Source: an uncultured Ruminococcus sp. (GTDB lineage: Bacteria; Bacillota; Clostridia; Oscillospirales; Acutalibacteraceae). From it: a stretch of DNA of 11,956 nt. The number at the start of each line of letters is the position of its first letter. Position 1 is the first letter of the stretch. Under the pieces are notes generated by a model. It did no database searches, was not told the origin of the DNA, and was given only the letters and a program-made list of their open reading frames with translations. The stretch is from assembly GCA_937892835.1 (NCBI GenBank), contig CALBHM010000361.1:1-11956 (forward strand), read 5' to 3'. Shown one piece after another: positions 6,277-11,956 of this stretch. The translations under genes were made by a program, and so were the position numbers.

Positions 6277-8465
6277 GCAACAGAACTGTCCAAAACAAAA
6301 TTATTTTTGCCGACGTTAAGCGGTATTTTTTTATTGAATGCAACAAGCGAGGCATTGATTTCGTCACACAGCTCAATACAGATTTTAATTTTTCTGTCGT
6401 GCCGTTTCCATGAAACTGTGATTTCACCGTGCGGTGTTGTGATTTTGCCATTCGCAAAATCGAGATATTCTGAAAAGACGGGAGCGATTGTTATTTGGTC
6501 ATATCTTACAGATTTTTCAGCTTGCTTTATGCCGAGAATCTCTTCAAAAAGGAACTCGGTACTTGCTCCGAACATTGGGTGGGAATGAGAAGCCTCGCCG
6601 TTCCAGTTTTCCCAGAGTGTTGTTGCGCCCGCACGTCGCATATAGTCAAAAGACGTATTGCCCTTGTTGGCGAGCAGTCGGGTTGCAAGCTCGCCGTTAC
6701 CTGTTTTATAAAGCACGTTGAGAAGTATTTCCGTGCCGAATATACCCGTGTCAAATTCTGTTTTTTCGCTGTATTTTTTCACTATATTCTCAATCGTTCT
6801 CTCATCGCCGAGACCGCAATCGACGGCAAACGCATTTGCACCCTGAATATTATTGAAAAAGTCTCCCGTTGTCTCATCAAAATATCTCTCCTCCACCGCT
6901 CGTGAATATTTTGTGATTAAACTCTCGTATTTGTCATACGGTCTGCCGAGCACCCCGGCGCAGAAAATCAATCGTTTAAGCTGAGAAATAAACATTACTG
7001 TATTGACAAACTCTTCGGGTATTTCTATCTTCGTCGGTGCGCACCAATCACCAAGACACCATCCGTCTTTTTCTTCTCGGACAATCAGCCCGTTTTCTGT
7101 TCGGCTTTCCATGTATTCAACAAATTTCTCCATGGCAGGGAACATAGCTTCAAGCTCATTTCTGTGGCCGTAATGCCGATAGAACTGATAAGGCACATTG
7201 ATTATTGCTCCTCCCCATCCGACAGGGCCGCCACCGCCGCCTGCAAACGGCGCAGTATGCTGAACATGGCCTGTCACCTTATCCTGACAGTCCCATATAT
7301 CCGATATCCACTTTCTATAAAAGCTTTCTGCATCAAATTCGGTCATTACAGCGTTACATGTCAGCTGACCGTCGCCCGTATATCCGAGCCTCTCACGATG
7401 GGGACAGTCCGACGGCACACCTGAATGCATATTGGAAAGCTGAGTGTTTACAAAAGTCTTGTAATACCAATTAAGCGTTTCATCGCTGCACTCAAAATCC
7501 GATGTCACATCAACGTCCGAATGAATTACTCGAATTTCAACAGGCTTTGCATTGTTTGTGAGAGTAAAATATCTGAACCCAAACCAGCAGAAAAACGGCT
7601 GATATATTTTTCCTTCATCTGTTATAAATGTCTCAATCTGCCGCTGCTTATTAAAGCCCACGGACATGTTGTTGAGCGTTAAATCGTCGTTCAGGTTTTC
7701 TGCACATTCCATCACGACCGTTTCGCCGGCACGCTCGCACATAACAACCGGATATCCGGAAATATTGCGCTCAATTTTATAAACCGAATACTCTCCGAAA
7801 TCCTTGACAAGCTCGGGCATAAGGATTTCATTCACTCTGTCTGGAGGACAATCCTGAATATAAAAATCACTCTTCGGAGGAACAACTTCAAGCGGCTCTT
7901 CGCCGTCGGCCAATGTTCCGTCGGAAGTATTCCATTTGCGGTCAAATCCGAAAAAGTCCAATGTCTCGCCAAAATATAAATTTGACTTCTTGAAAAATCC
8001 CGGCGAGCAAATCACATCTTTTCTGTTGGAATAGAAGACCTCACCGTCAGCATCAAGCTTATAACACAGCCTAATCTCGCCGTAATTCATATTGCCCTCG
8101 GCCTTGCGAACTGTCTGATGATAATATCCCCCACCGACAGCTACACCTACAACATTCTTGCCTATGCGCAGATATTTCGCAACATCATATTTCATAACAT
8201 AAATCCGATGCGACCACTCGTCATTGAGCGGATAGCTCAGGCTCAAATCCGGCCGCTCATGATAATCTGAATATGCCGGGACGAACTCATCAACACCGAT
8301 ACGCTTGCCGTTTATATAAAGAATAAACCAGCCGAGGCCGCAAATCGTTATCTCAGCCTTTTTAATTTGATTTTTTATTTCTATCTCGGAGCGAAACAGT
8401 GCTGCATCTAATGAGCAACGTGGGCTAAGCCAACGTGCCTCATCGAAAATTTCTCTGTGCTTCAT
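6273..8465 (-). CDS. Alpha-L-rhamnosidase, glycoside hydrolase family 78
   Basis: The 730-residue inverting enzyme should release terminal alpha-L-rhamnose from plant or microbial glycans or flavonoid glycosides. The N-terminal part (about 20-190) is the carbohydrate-binding/beta-sandwich region, including ICGLGWFILYINGKRIG (41-57) and a GGGYYHQ segment (111-117). The (alpha/alpha)6 barrel runs from about 330 to 645. DCPHRERLGYTGD (353-365) places D353, E358 and D365 at the same 5- and 7-residue spacing as the catalytic acids reported for Bacillus RhaB (from memory), with E358 as general acid. TLWENWNG (616-623) supplies E619, the candidate catalytic base. A short C-terminal beta domain ends the protein. 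It is on the short side for GH78, and no signal peptide is present, so it is probably cytoplasmic. The start has GAGGG about 6 bases upstream. No clear promoter was found; a terminator hairpin sits just upstream. Confidence 0.93.
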   Translation of the reverse strand: MKHREIFDEARWLSPRCSLDAALFRSEIEIKNQIKKAEITICGLGWFILYINGKRIGVDEFVPAYSDYHERPDLSLSYPLNDEWSHRIYVMKYDVAKYLRIGKNVVGVAVGGGYYHQTVRKAEGNMNYGEIRLCYKLDADGEVFYSNRKDVICSPGFFKKSNLYFGETLDFFGFDRKWNTSDGTLADGEEPLEVVPPKSDFYIQDCPPDRVNEILMPELVKDFGEYSVYKIERNISGYPVVMCERAGETVVMECAENLNDDLTLNNMSVGFNKQRQIETFITDEGKIYQPFFCWFGFRYFTLTNNAKPVEIRVIHSDVDVTSDFECSDETLNWYYKTFVNTQLSNMHSGVPSDCPHRERLGYTGDGQLTCNAVMTEFDAESFYRKWISDIWDCQDKVTGHVQHTAPFAGGGGGPVGWGGAIINVPYQFYRHYGHRNELEAMFPAMEKFVEYMESRTENGLIVREEKDGWCLGDWCAPTKIEIPEEFVNTVMFISQLKRLIFCAGVLGRPYDKYESLITKYSRAVEERYFDETTGDFFNNIQGANAFAVDCGLGDERTIENIVKKYSEKTEFDTGIFGTEILLNVLYKTGNGELATRLLANKGNTSFDYMRRAGATTLWENWNGEASHSHPMFGASTEFLFEEILGIKQAEKSVRYDQITIAPVFSEYLDFANGKITTPHGEITVSWKRHDRKIKICIELCDEINASLVAFNKKIPLNVGKNNFVLDSSVA

Positions 8466-8479
8466 AAAAATCCCTCAAT

Positions 8480-8522
8480 TAAAAATACCGCCGTATTAAA
8501 GCTTATTTGCCTTAATACGACG
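8480..8522 (-). terminator. Intrinsic terminator after the repeat lipoprotein gene
   Basis: Read on the minus strand, CGTCGTATTAAGGC (8522-8509) pairs with GCTTTAATACGGCG (8502-8489) to give 14 base pairs including two G-U wobbles, around a 6-base loop AAATAA, followed by GTATTTTTAA. It starts 14 bases after the lipoprotein stop. It also lies in the leader of the rhamnosidase gene, 24 bases before that start codon. Confidence 0.82.
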
Positions 8523-8536
8523 ATCCATATTTTAGT

Positions 8537-10351
8537 TTATTTTACCGTCGCAGTATATCTGCTTACATAGCCCATGTACTGCTTATTGGCCTTAGAACCG
8601 TTAAACGCCTGCTCGTTGCTCTTTGTCCAGCCTGCAATAGCTATGGAGCCGTCCTCAAGCACTGCAACGTCCATTACGCTGTCGTCCTGTTCTCCGTTGA
8701 GACGAATTGTTGAGGTTGTCTTACCCTCATCGTTAAGATAAAGGATATATCCGTCCTCTCCGCCGCCTACCTTATAGCCTTGGAAATCCTCCGTTGCCGA
8801 CTTGGACTGTCCGACTACGGCATAGCCGCCTTCGATACAAACAATTCCCATTACGGAATCGTTATCCGCACCGCCGATAAGTCTTGACCAGCAAACCTGA
8901 CCCTTGGAATTATATCTGAGAACATAGCCGTCACGCTTGCCGTAATTCATGGTGTAAATTCCGTCGGCTCTCTTGTAAATCGTGAATGTTCCGCCAACGA
9001 CACAGCCGCCGTCATCCGTTGCGGCGAGTGCGTTATATTCGCTCAGACCCGAGCCTTGAAGATACTCGGCCCAGTCAAGGTCACCCTTTTTGTTAAGCTT
9101 AAGAAGCACGGTGTTTGCAGCCTGAATCTTATTGAATCTGATTCCCGAGAAATCTTCATCCGAGGACATAGTTACGCATGTTGCATAAATATCTCCGTCC
9201 GAAGTGACTGCCAAAGCGGAAATGTTGTTTGACTTTGAACCTTGAAGAACCTTACGCCATTTGATGTTTCCGTTTTTGTCAAACTTGAAAAGGAATGCCT
9301 TTGTGCCGCCCTTTTGCGTACCCGTAAAGAAGCCCGACTCGGAAATAGCCTTACCTCCTGCGACAAAGCCGCCGTCCGGGGTTGCAGCCAAAGAGCTTAT
9401 ATACTCGCCCGTTGAAGAAGAATCGGACGGGAAAATGTATTTCCACATAAATGTTCCGTCCGCCTTAAGACGAATAACAAAAGCCGAGTTTATAGATGCC
9501 GTTTTTATAATATCACCGCTTGTAGCCGAGGTATATCCGGCAGCAACGATTGTGCCGTCCTTCAGCTCAATAACATCGTTAATATTAATTGAATCATCGC
9601 CGCCGATTATGTATTTCCACTGAACCTTGCCATCTACGGAATACTTTACAAGCGAAGTATGCTGTCCGTCCCATTCGCCGGAAACGCCCTTATAATCGCC
9701 GTCCTTTGATGCCGATATACCTGCGGCAATAAATCCTCCGTCCTTACAGCCGATAATATCTCTGAAAGCGTCAAGGCCTGTACCGCCGAAATATTTGGTA
9801 TATTCGCATTTGACGTCCTCAATCTTTTTCTTTGAAGGTTTGTCAACGCCTACGGTTGTTGATGTCGTTATCTTGCCCGTAGAAACCTTGGTTGTAGGAG
9901 TTTTATTAGATGAATAATCCGGAGTTTCGTTGGTTTGCTCAAGCTCCAGCTTTCCGTCCTTAATCTTGCCGGTATAATAAATCATATCGCCAAAGGTATC
10001 TACCTCATTCTTTGTGTAGAGAATATTACCCTTAGAATCTTTTTTGCCGGTAGTATAGATCGTCTTACCGTAGCTGTCCTTAAGACCTGTTGAGTAGATT
10101 CTGTGGCCCGCCTTGTCAATAATTCCGGTTGCGTCGGTAACCTTACCGTTTGTATCGGTAGCTCCCGTTATAGCCGTAACCTCCTCGGCACCTTTTTTAA
10201 GCTCGTCATCAACAATGTCCAAATCATCGGGAGTTTCCGAGATGAGCTTATCGTTCTTTTCGCCGGGAGTTGCGGAATCGCCGCACGCCGTGAAAGAGCA
10301 TACAGACAAAGCCAATATAAGCAATAAAGCAATTATTTTATACTTATTCAT
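8537..10351 (-). CDS. Lipoprotein with five 13-residue repeats and a predicted seven-bladed propeller
   Basis: The 604-residue protein has a lipoprotein signal (1-22) with lipobox FTAC and lipidated C23. An acidic linker (25-60) leads to five tandem 13-residue units at 64-128 with consensus xxDxxGxxIYxTG (clear examples 77-89, 90-102, 116-128). A Thr/Ser/Lys-rich linker (about 142-178) follows. From 188 to the end there are seven repeats of about 60 residues, starting near 188, 248, 306, 368, 430, 491 and 550. Each begins with a GG/QG turn, continues with a DGG(F/Y)xxxG strand pair and ends in a hydrophobic strand before DGxxxW. Seven such units suggest a closed beta-propeller on the outer membrane face, likely a binding or scaffold module. 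No catalytic motif was seen. The start is ATG 10351 because AAGGAGG lies 8 bases upstream; an upstream in-frame ATG at 10408 lacks one and sits on the promoter. Confidence 0.9.
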   Translation of the reverse strand: MNKYKIIALLLILALSVCSFTACGDSATPGEKNDKLISETPDDLDIVDDELKKGAEEVTAITGATDTNGKVTDATGIIDKAGHRIYSTGLKDSYGKTIYTTGKKDSKGNILYTKNEVDTFGDMIYYTGKIKDGKLELEQTNETPDYSSNKTPTTKVSTGKITTSTTVGVDKPSKKKIEDVKCEYTKYFGGTGLDAFRDIIGCKDGGFIAAGISASKDGDYKGVSGEWDGQHTSLVKYSVDGKVQWKYIIGGDDSININDVIELKDGTIVAAGYTSATSGDIIKTASINSAFVIRLKADGTFMWKYIFPSDSSSTGEYISSLAATPDGGFVAGGKAISESGFFTGTQKGGTKAFLFKFDKNGNIKWRKVLQGSKSNNISALAVTSDGDIYATCVTMSSDEDFSGIRFNKIQAANTVLLKLNKKGDLDWAEYLQGSGLSEYNALAATDDGGCVVGGTFTIYKRADGIYTMNYGKRDGYVLRYNSKGQVCWSRLIGGADNDSVMGIVCIEGGYAVVGQSKSATEDFQGYKVGGGEDGYILYLNDEGKTTSTIRLNGEQDDSVMDVAVLEDGSIAIAGWTKSNEQAFNGSKANKQYMGYVSRYTATVK

Positions 10352-10379
10352 GTTAATTCCTCCTTTAGAGTTTACATTT

Positions 10380-10408
10380 ATGATATCATACTTTGCAATT
10401 TTTTTCAA
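10380..10408 (-). promoter_or_regulatory. Promoter of the repeat lipoprotein gene
   Basis: On the minus strand TTGAAA (10408-10403), a 17-bp spacer and TATCAT (10385-10380) with an extended TG one base upstream. Transcription would begin near 10373, giving a leader of about 22 nt that includes the AAGGAGG site. Confidence 0.7.
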
Positions 10409-10491
10409 TGCCCTATCATAACTGTTTACATTCCTTTAAAAAATACGCTTATTTTATCTTTAAGGTACTTTATTTTAGATTGATTATATAG

Positions 10492-10497
10492 TATAAT
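10492..10497 (+). promoter_or_regulatory. -10 element (TATAAT) of the endonuclease III gene
   Basis: A perfect TATAAT lies 25 bases before the first ATG of the gene, about 10 bases ahead of the ribosome binding site. No good -35 hexamer sits 16-18 bp upstream (the sequence there is TTTATT), so the promoter call rests on the -10 and position. Confidence 0.5.
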
Positions 10498-10522
10498 ATT
10501 TGTTTAAGTGAGGTGAATGTTT

Positions 10523-11170
10523 ATGACAAAAAAACAAAGGGCTTTACTTTGTGTTGAAGCACTGAAAAAAGAGTATCCCGATGCGATTTGCTCTCTTGAA
10601 GCAAAAAGCGATTTTCAGCTTCTTGTTGCAACGAGGCTTTCCGCCCAATGCACGGACGCTCGGGTGAATATCGTTACGCCTGCACTTTTTGAAAAATATC
10701 CTACCGTCGAAGCCTTTGCCAAGGCAGACGTTGCCGACGTTGAAGAGCTCATTCGCTCGTGCGGATTTTATCGCACCAAGGCTAAGGACATTATCGGCAT
10801 GGCACAGAAAATCCTTTCAGATTTTAACGGTAAAGTACCCGATAATATAGAGGACCTAACCTCCCTGCCCGGGGTCGGCAGAAAAACGGCAAATTTAATT
10901 TGCGGCGATATTTACGGCAAGCCTGCGGTTGTCGCCGACACTCACCTTATTCGCATAAGTAATTTGCTCGGTCTTGTAGATACAAAAGACCCGTTCAAGG
11001 TCGAGCTTGCCTTACGTGAACTGCTCCCTCCCGAGGAGAGCAATGATTTTTGCCACAGATGTGTTCTGCATGGCAGGGCTGTATGTATTGCAAGACGTCC
11101 GGCCTGTGAAAAATGCTGCATGGCGGATTTCTGCAAATCGGCAAAAAATAAAGCAACGCCCAAAATATAG
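10523..11170 (+). CDS. nth: Endonuclease III, DNA glycosylase/AP lyase with 4Fe-4S cluster
   Basis: The 215-residue enzyme removes oxidised pyrimidines from DNA and cleaves the resulting abasic site in base excision repair. LVATRLSAQCTDARVN (34-49) is the conserved substrate-pocket helix. The helix-hairpin-helix LPGVGRKTAN (115-124) carries the catalytic lysine K121, and VADTHL (137-142) the catalytic aspartate D139. The C-terminal iron-sulphur loop is C188-x6-C195-x2-C198-x5-C204, the canonical spacing. Length is normal, and all key residues are present, so it should be active. An ATG at 10517 is in frame, but only ATG 10523 has proper spacing (about 7-9 bases) from AGTGAGG at 10508-10514. 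It diverges from the repeat lipoprotein gene and converges with the small tail-anchored gene 23 bp downstream; no terminator is visible between them. Confidence 0.95.
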   Translation: MTKKQRALLCVEALKKEYPDAICSLEAKSDFQLLVATRLSAQCTDARVNIVTPALFEKYPTVEAFAKADVADVEELIRSCGFYRTKAKDIIGMAQKILSDFNGKVPDNIEDLTSLPGVGRKTANLICGDIYGKPAVVADTHLIRISNLLGLVDTKDPFKVELALRELLPPEESNDFCHRCVLHGRAVCIARRPACEKCCMADFCKSAKNKATPKI

Positions 11171-11193
11171 GCATTGCTCATTAGCCCTATTTT

Positions 11194-11460
11194 TCAGAAT
11201 ATAAAACGACTGACAATCAGCGCAACAGCAGCTCCGGCAACGGCAGAGCCTACAAGCTTTGCGGCAAGAATCAGCCTGCTTCGCTTCAGCCTTGTCGGCG
11301 GCGGTGCGCCGGTTTCACCTGCTATTTTCCCCGCTCGTTCTCTGAGCGTGCCCTCGCTGACTTGAGAAAACTCGGGCTTCACAAAGAAGATAACGCGTTC
11401 AAAATATTCACAGGTCGGTTTTGTAACCTCAACGACCTGATGATTTACTCCTTTAATCAA
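11194..11460 (-). CDS. Small tail-anchored membrane protein of unknown function
   Basis: I do not recognise this as a named family, but it looks coding. The 88-residue product has an amphipathic N-terminal half with EYFERVIFFVKPEF (about 18-31), then SEGTLRERAGKIAGE, a basic Pro-rich stretch (APPPTRLKRSR) and one C-terminal membrane helix (about 63-88) ending at the stop. The positive residues just before the helix predict that the N-terminal part stays in the cytoplasm. No ATG or GTG occurs in a sensible place. TTG 11460 is chosen because AGGGA lies about 5 bases upstream and because the frame further upstream runs into the DnaA-box region, where its codons spell those sites. A longer form starting at TTG 11529 cannot be excluded. 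It converges on endonuclease III. Confidence 0.6.
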   Translation of the reverse strand: MIKGVNHQVVEVTKPTCEYFERVIFFVKPEFSQVSEGTLRERAGKIAGETGAPPPTRLKRSRLILAAKLVGSAVAGAAVALIVSRFIF

Positions 11461-11567
11461 ACTATCCCTGCTTTCGCTTGTTTTTTCCCTTTTATTGTTG
11501 TCATTCGGAATGATTTTTATGCAAGACAAAGTGAATAAAACACGACCGAAAACGACAGCTTGTAACA

Positions 11568-11687
11568 TTTTCCACGTTTTCTGTGGAAGTGTGGAAAACT
11601 TTGATTTTTTCACAAAATCGGTGGAAAACTATGTGGAAAGTGTGGATAACTCCTTTCAAAAACGTTGATTTTACGCATTTTTCCACA
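11568..11687. other. Cluster of DnaA-box-like 9-mers (candidate replication origin or DnaA-regulated region)
   Basis: Four 9-mers match TTWTNCACA exactly: 11590-11598 (minus, TTTTCCACA), 11606-11614 (plus, TTTTTCACA), 11641-11649 (minus, TTATCCACA, the perfect consensus) and 11679-11687 (plus, TTTTCCACA). Three more differ by one base: 11568-11576 (plus), 11620-11628 (minus) and 11632-11640 (minus). One differs by two: 11582-11590 (minus). Two tandem doublets, at 11582-11598 and 11632-11649, have the boxes abutting. This density in 120 bp is typical of bacterial oriC or of strongly DnaA-controlled promoters. The following 180 bp is very AT-rich. The first residues of the downstream gene do not resemble DnaA as I know it, so the origin call is inference. 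Confidence 0.6.
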
Positions 11688-11712
11688 TTTTTGCCCGTTG
11701 AAAACATCCTTT

Positions 11713-11730
11713 TTGTTAAATTATTAACAA
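11713..11730. repeat. Perfect inverted repeat TTGTTAA-ATTA-TTAACAA
   Basis: Seven-base arms flank a four-base centre, 25 bp after the last DnaA-like box, at the left edge of the AT-rich stretch. It has no T tract typical of a terminator on either side. It could be a protein binding site or part of an unwinding region; its role is unknown. Confidence 0.6.
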
Positions 11731-11829
11731 TCACCGTTGTGCTTTGTCAAGTATTTTTTTGTTATAAAAAGCGGGAATTTTTACTGAAAATTTAATAAAT
11801 CTTTGTGCAAAACAGAGTTTAAAAAAAGC

Positions 11830-11872
11830 TTGACAAGAAATGTGTGACAAAAGGTTACAAAATGAATATTTT
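11830..11872 (+). promoter_or_regulatory. Possible promoter(s) of the gene at the right edge
   Basis: A perfect TTGACA lies at 11830-11835, but only poor -10 matches follow at normal spacing (TACAAA at 11856-11861 needs a 20-bp spacer). A second pair, GTGACA (11844-11849) with TATTTT (11867-11872), has a 17-bp spacer. Either would drive the gene starting at 11918; neither is strong. Confidence 0.35.
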
Positions 11873-11917
11873 TACAAAAGCCTATCATTTCATCGTATGA
11901 ATCGAAGGAGATTTTGT

Positions 11918-11956
11918 ATGAAAAGCTATATTAAGGACAACAGCATAGTTTTTGAT
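11918..11956 (+). CDS. N-terminus of an unidentified protein, truncated by the window edge
   Basis: ATG 11918 is preceded by GAAGGAG (11904-11910) at 7 bases, a strong ribosome binding site. Thirteen codons are visible (MKSYIKDNSIVFD), too few to assign a family. The start does not look like the DnaA N-terminus familiar from Bacillota. Its position just beyond the DnaA-box cluster makes its identity informative for interpreting that cluster. Confidence 0.65.
   Translation, partial: MKSYIKDNSIVFD

Larger units (their letters stand above)
11701..11917. other. AT-rich gene-free stretch beside the DnaA-box cluster
   Basis: By hand count, 11701-11880 is about 25% G+C (45 of 180 bases), far lower than the genes around it. 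With 11461-11700 this makes a gene-free region of about 455 bp. No open frame with a ribosome binding site was seen in it. It could be a DNA unwinding element if the neighbouring box cluster is an origin, or simply the promoter region of the next gene. Confidence 0.5.

Noticed and set aside
10352..10408. N-terminal extension of the repeat lipoprotein from an upstream ATG
   Set aside because: It would place 19 residues before a textbook lipoprotein signal, lacks a ribosome binding site and covers the promoter.
11461..11613. N-terminal extension of the small membrane protein to an ATG at 11613
   Set aside because: The added codons run through the DnaA-like boxes and an AT-rich leader and have no ribosome binding site; composition is unlike the rest of the protein.
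11583..11795. 70-residue plus-strand frame within the DnaA-box region
   Set aside because: Its residues are simply translated repeats of the box sequence, with no ribosome binding site.
1..11956. CRISPR arrays, tRNA/rRNA genes, transposase or phage genes, toxin-antitoxin pairs
   Set aside because: None seen on either strand when reading the window; no regularly spaced direct repeats and no matching proteins.

Overview
The window looks like chromosomal DNA of a low-to-moderate G+C Gram-positive anaerobe of the class Clostridia, probably an Oscillospiraceae/Ruminococcaceae-type gut bacterium. This is inferred from strong GGAGG-type ribosome binding sites on nearly every gene, AT-rich intergenic regions with sigma-A-type promoters, two Gram-positive-style lipoproteins, a VanY-type D,D-carboxypeptidase, and protein families common in that group. 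The species cannot be named from the sequence. No tRNA, rRNA, CRISPR array, insertion sequence or phage gene is visible.

Layout, left to right. (1) 1-2467, plus strand: the 3' end of a cyclase/kynurenine-formamidase-family metal hydrolase, a cytoplasmic GH29 alpha-L-fucosidase 13 bp behind it, and a short monotopic phosphoglycosyl transferase 45 bp further on. (2) 2464-4711: a membrane-anchored VanY-family carboxypeptidase (minus) whose 3' end overlaps the transferase gene by 4 bp, and a divergent membrane-embedded M28 metallopeptidase (plus). The two share a 100-bp region with interleaved promoters and a palindrome. (3) 4753-5680: a small lipoprotein gene of unknown function with its own strong promoter and terminator. 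(4) 5692-10351, minus strand: a large repeat-built lipoprotein (five 13-residue repeats plus seven blades of about 60 residues, probably a seven-bladed propeller), a GH78 alpha-L-rhamnosidase and a family I inorganic pyrophosphatase. These appear to be largely separate transcription units, since a strong terminator hairpin follows the lipoprotein and the pyrophosphatase has its own promoter. (5) 10492-11460: endonuclease III (plus) and a small tail-anchored protein of unknown function (minus, convergent). (6) 11461-11956: a gene-free stretch holding a dense cluster of DnaA-box-like 9-mers followed by about 180 bp of roughly 25% G+C DNA, then the start of an unidentified plus-strand gene running off the window.

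How the parts relate: the two glycosidases have no signal peptides and so should act in the cytoplasm on imported fucosides and rhamnosides, but no transporter, sugar kinase or regulator lies in the window, and they are on opposite strands in separate units. The surface functions (two lipoproteins, VanY, M28, the sugar-phosphate transferase) are a mixed cell-envelope set rather than an obvious single pathway. The most notable items are the DnaA-box cluster, a candidate replication origin or DnaA-controlled regulatory region, and the repeat lipoprotein. I see no clear evidence for a new defence or mobile system.
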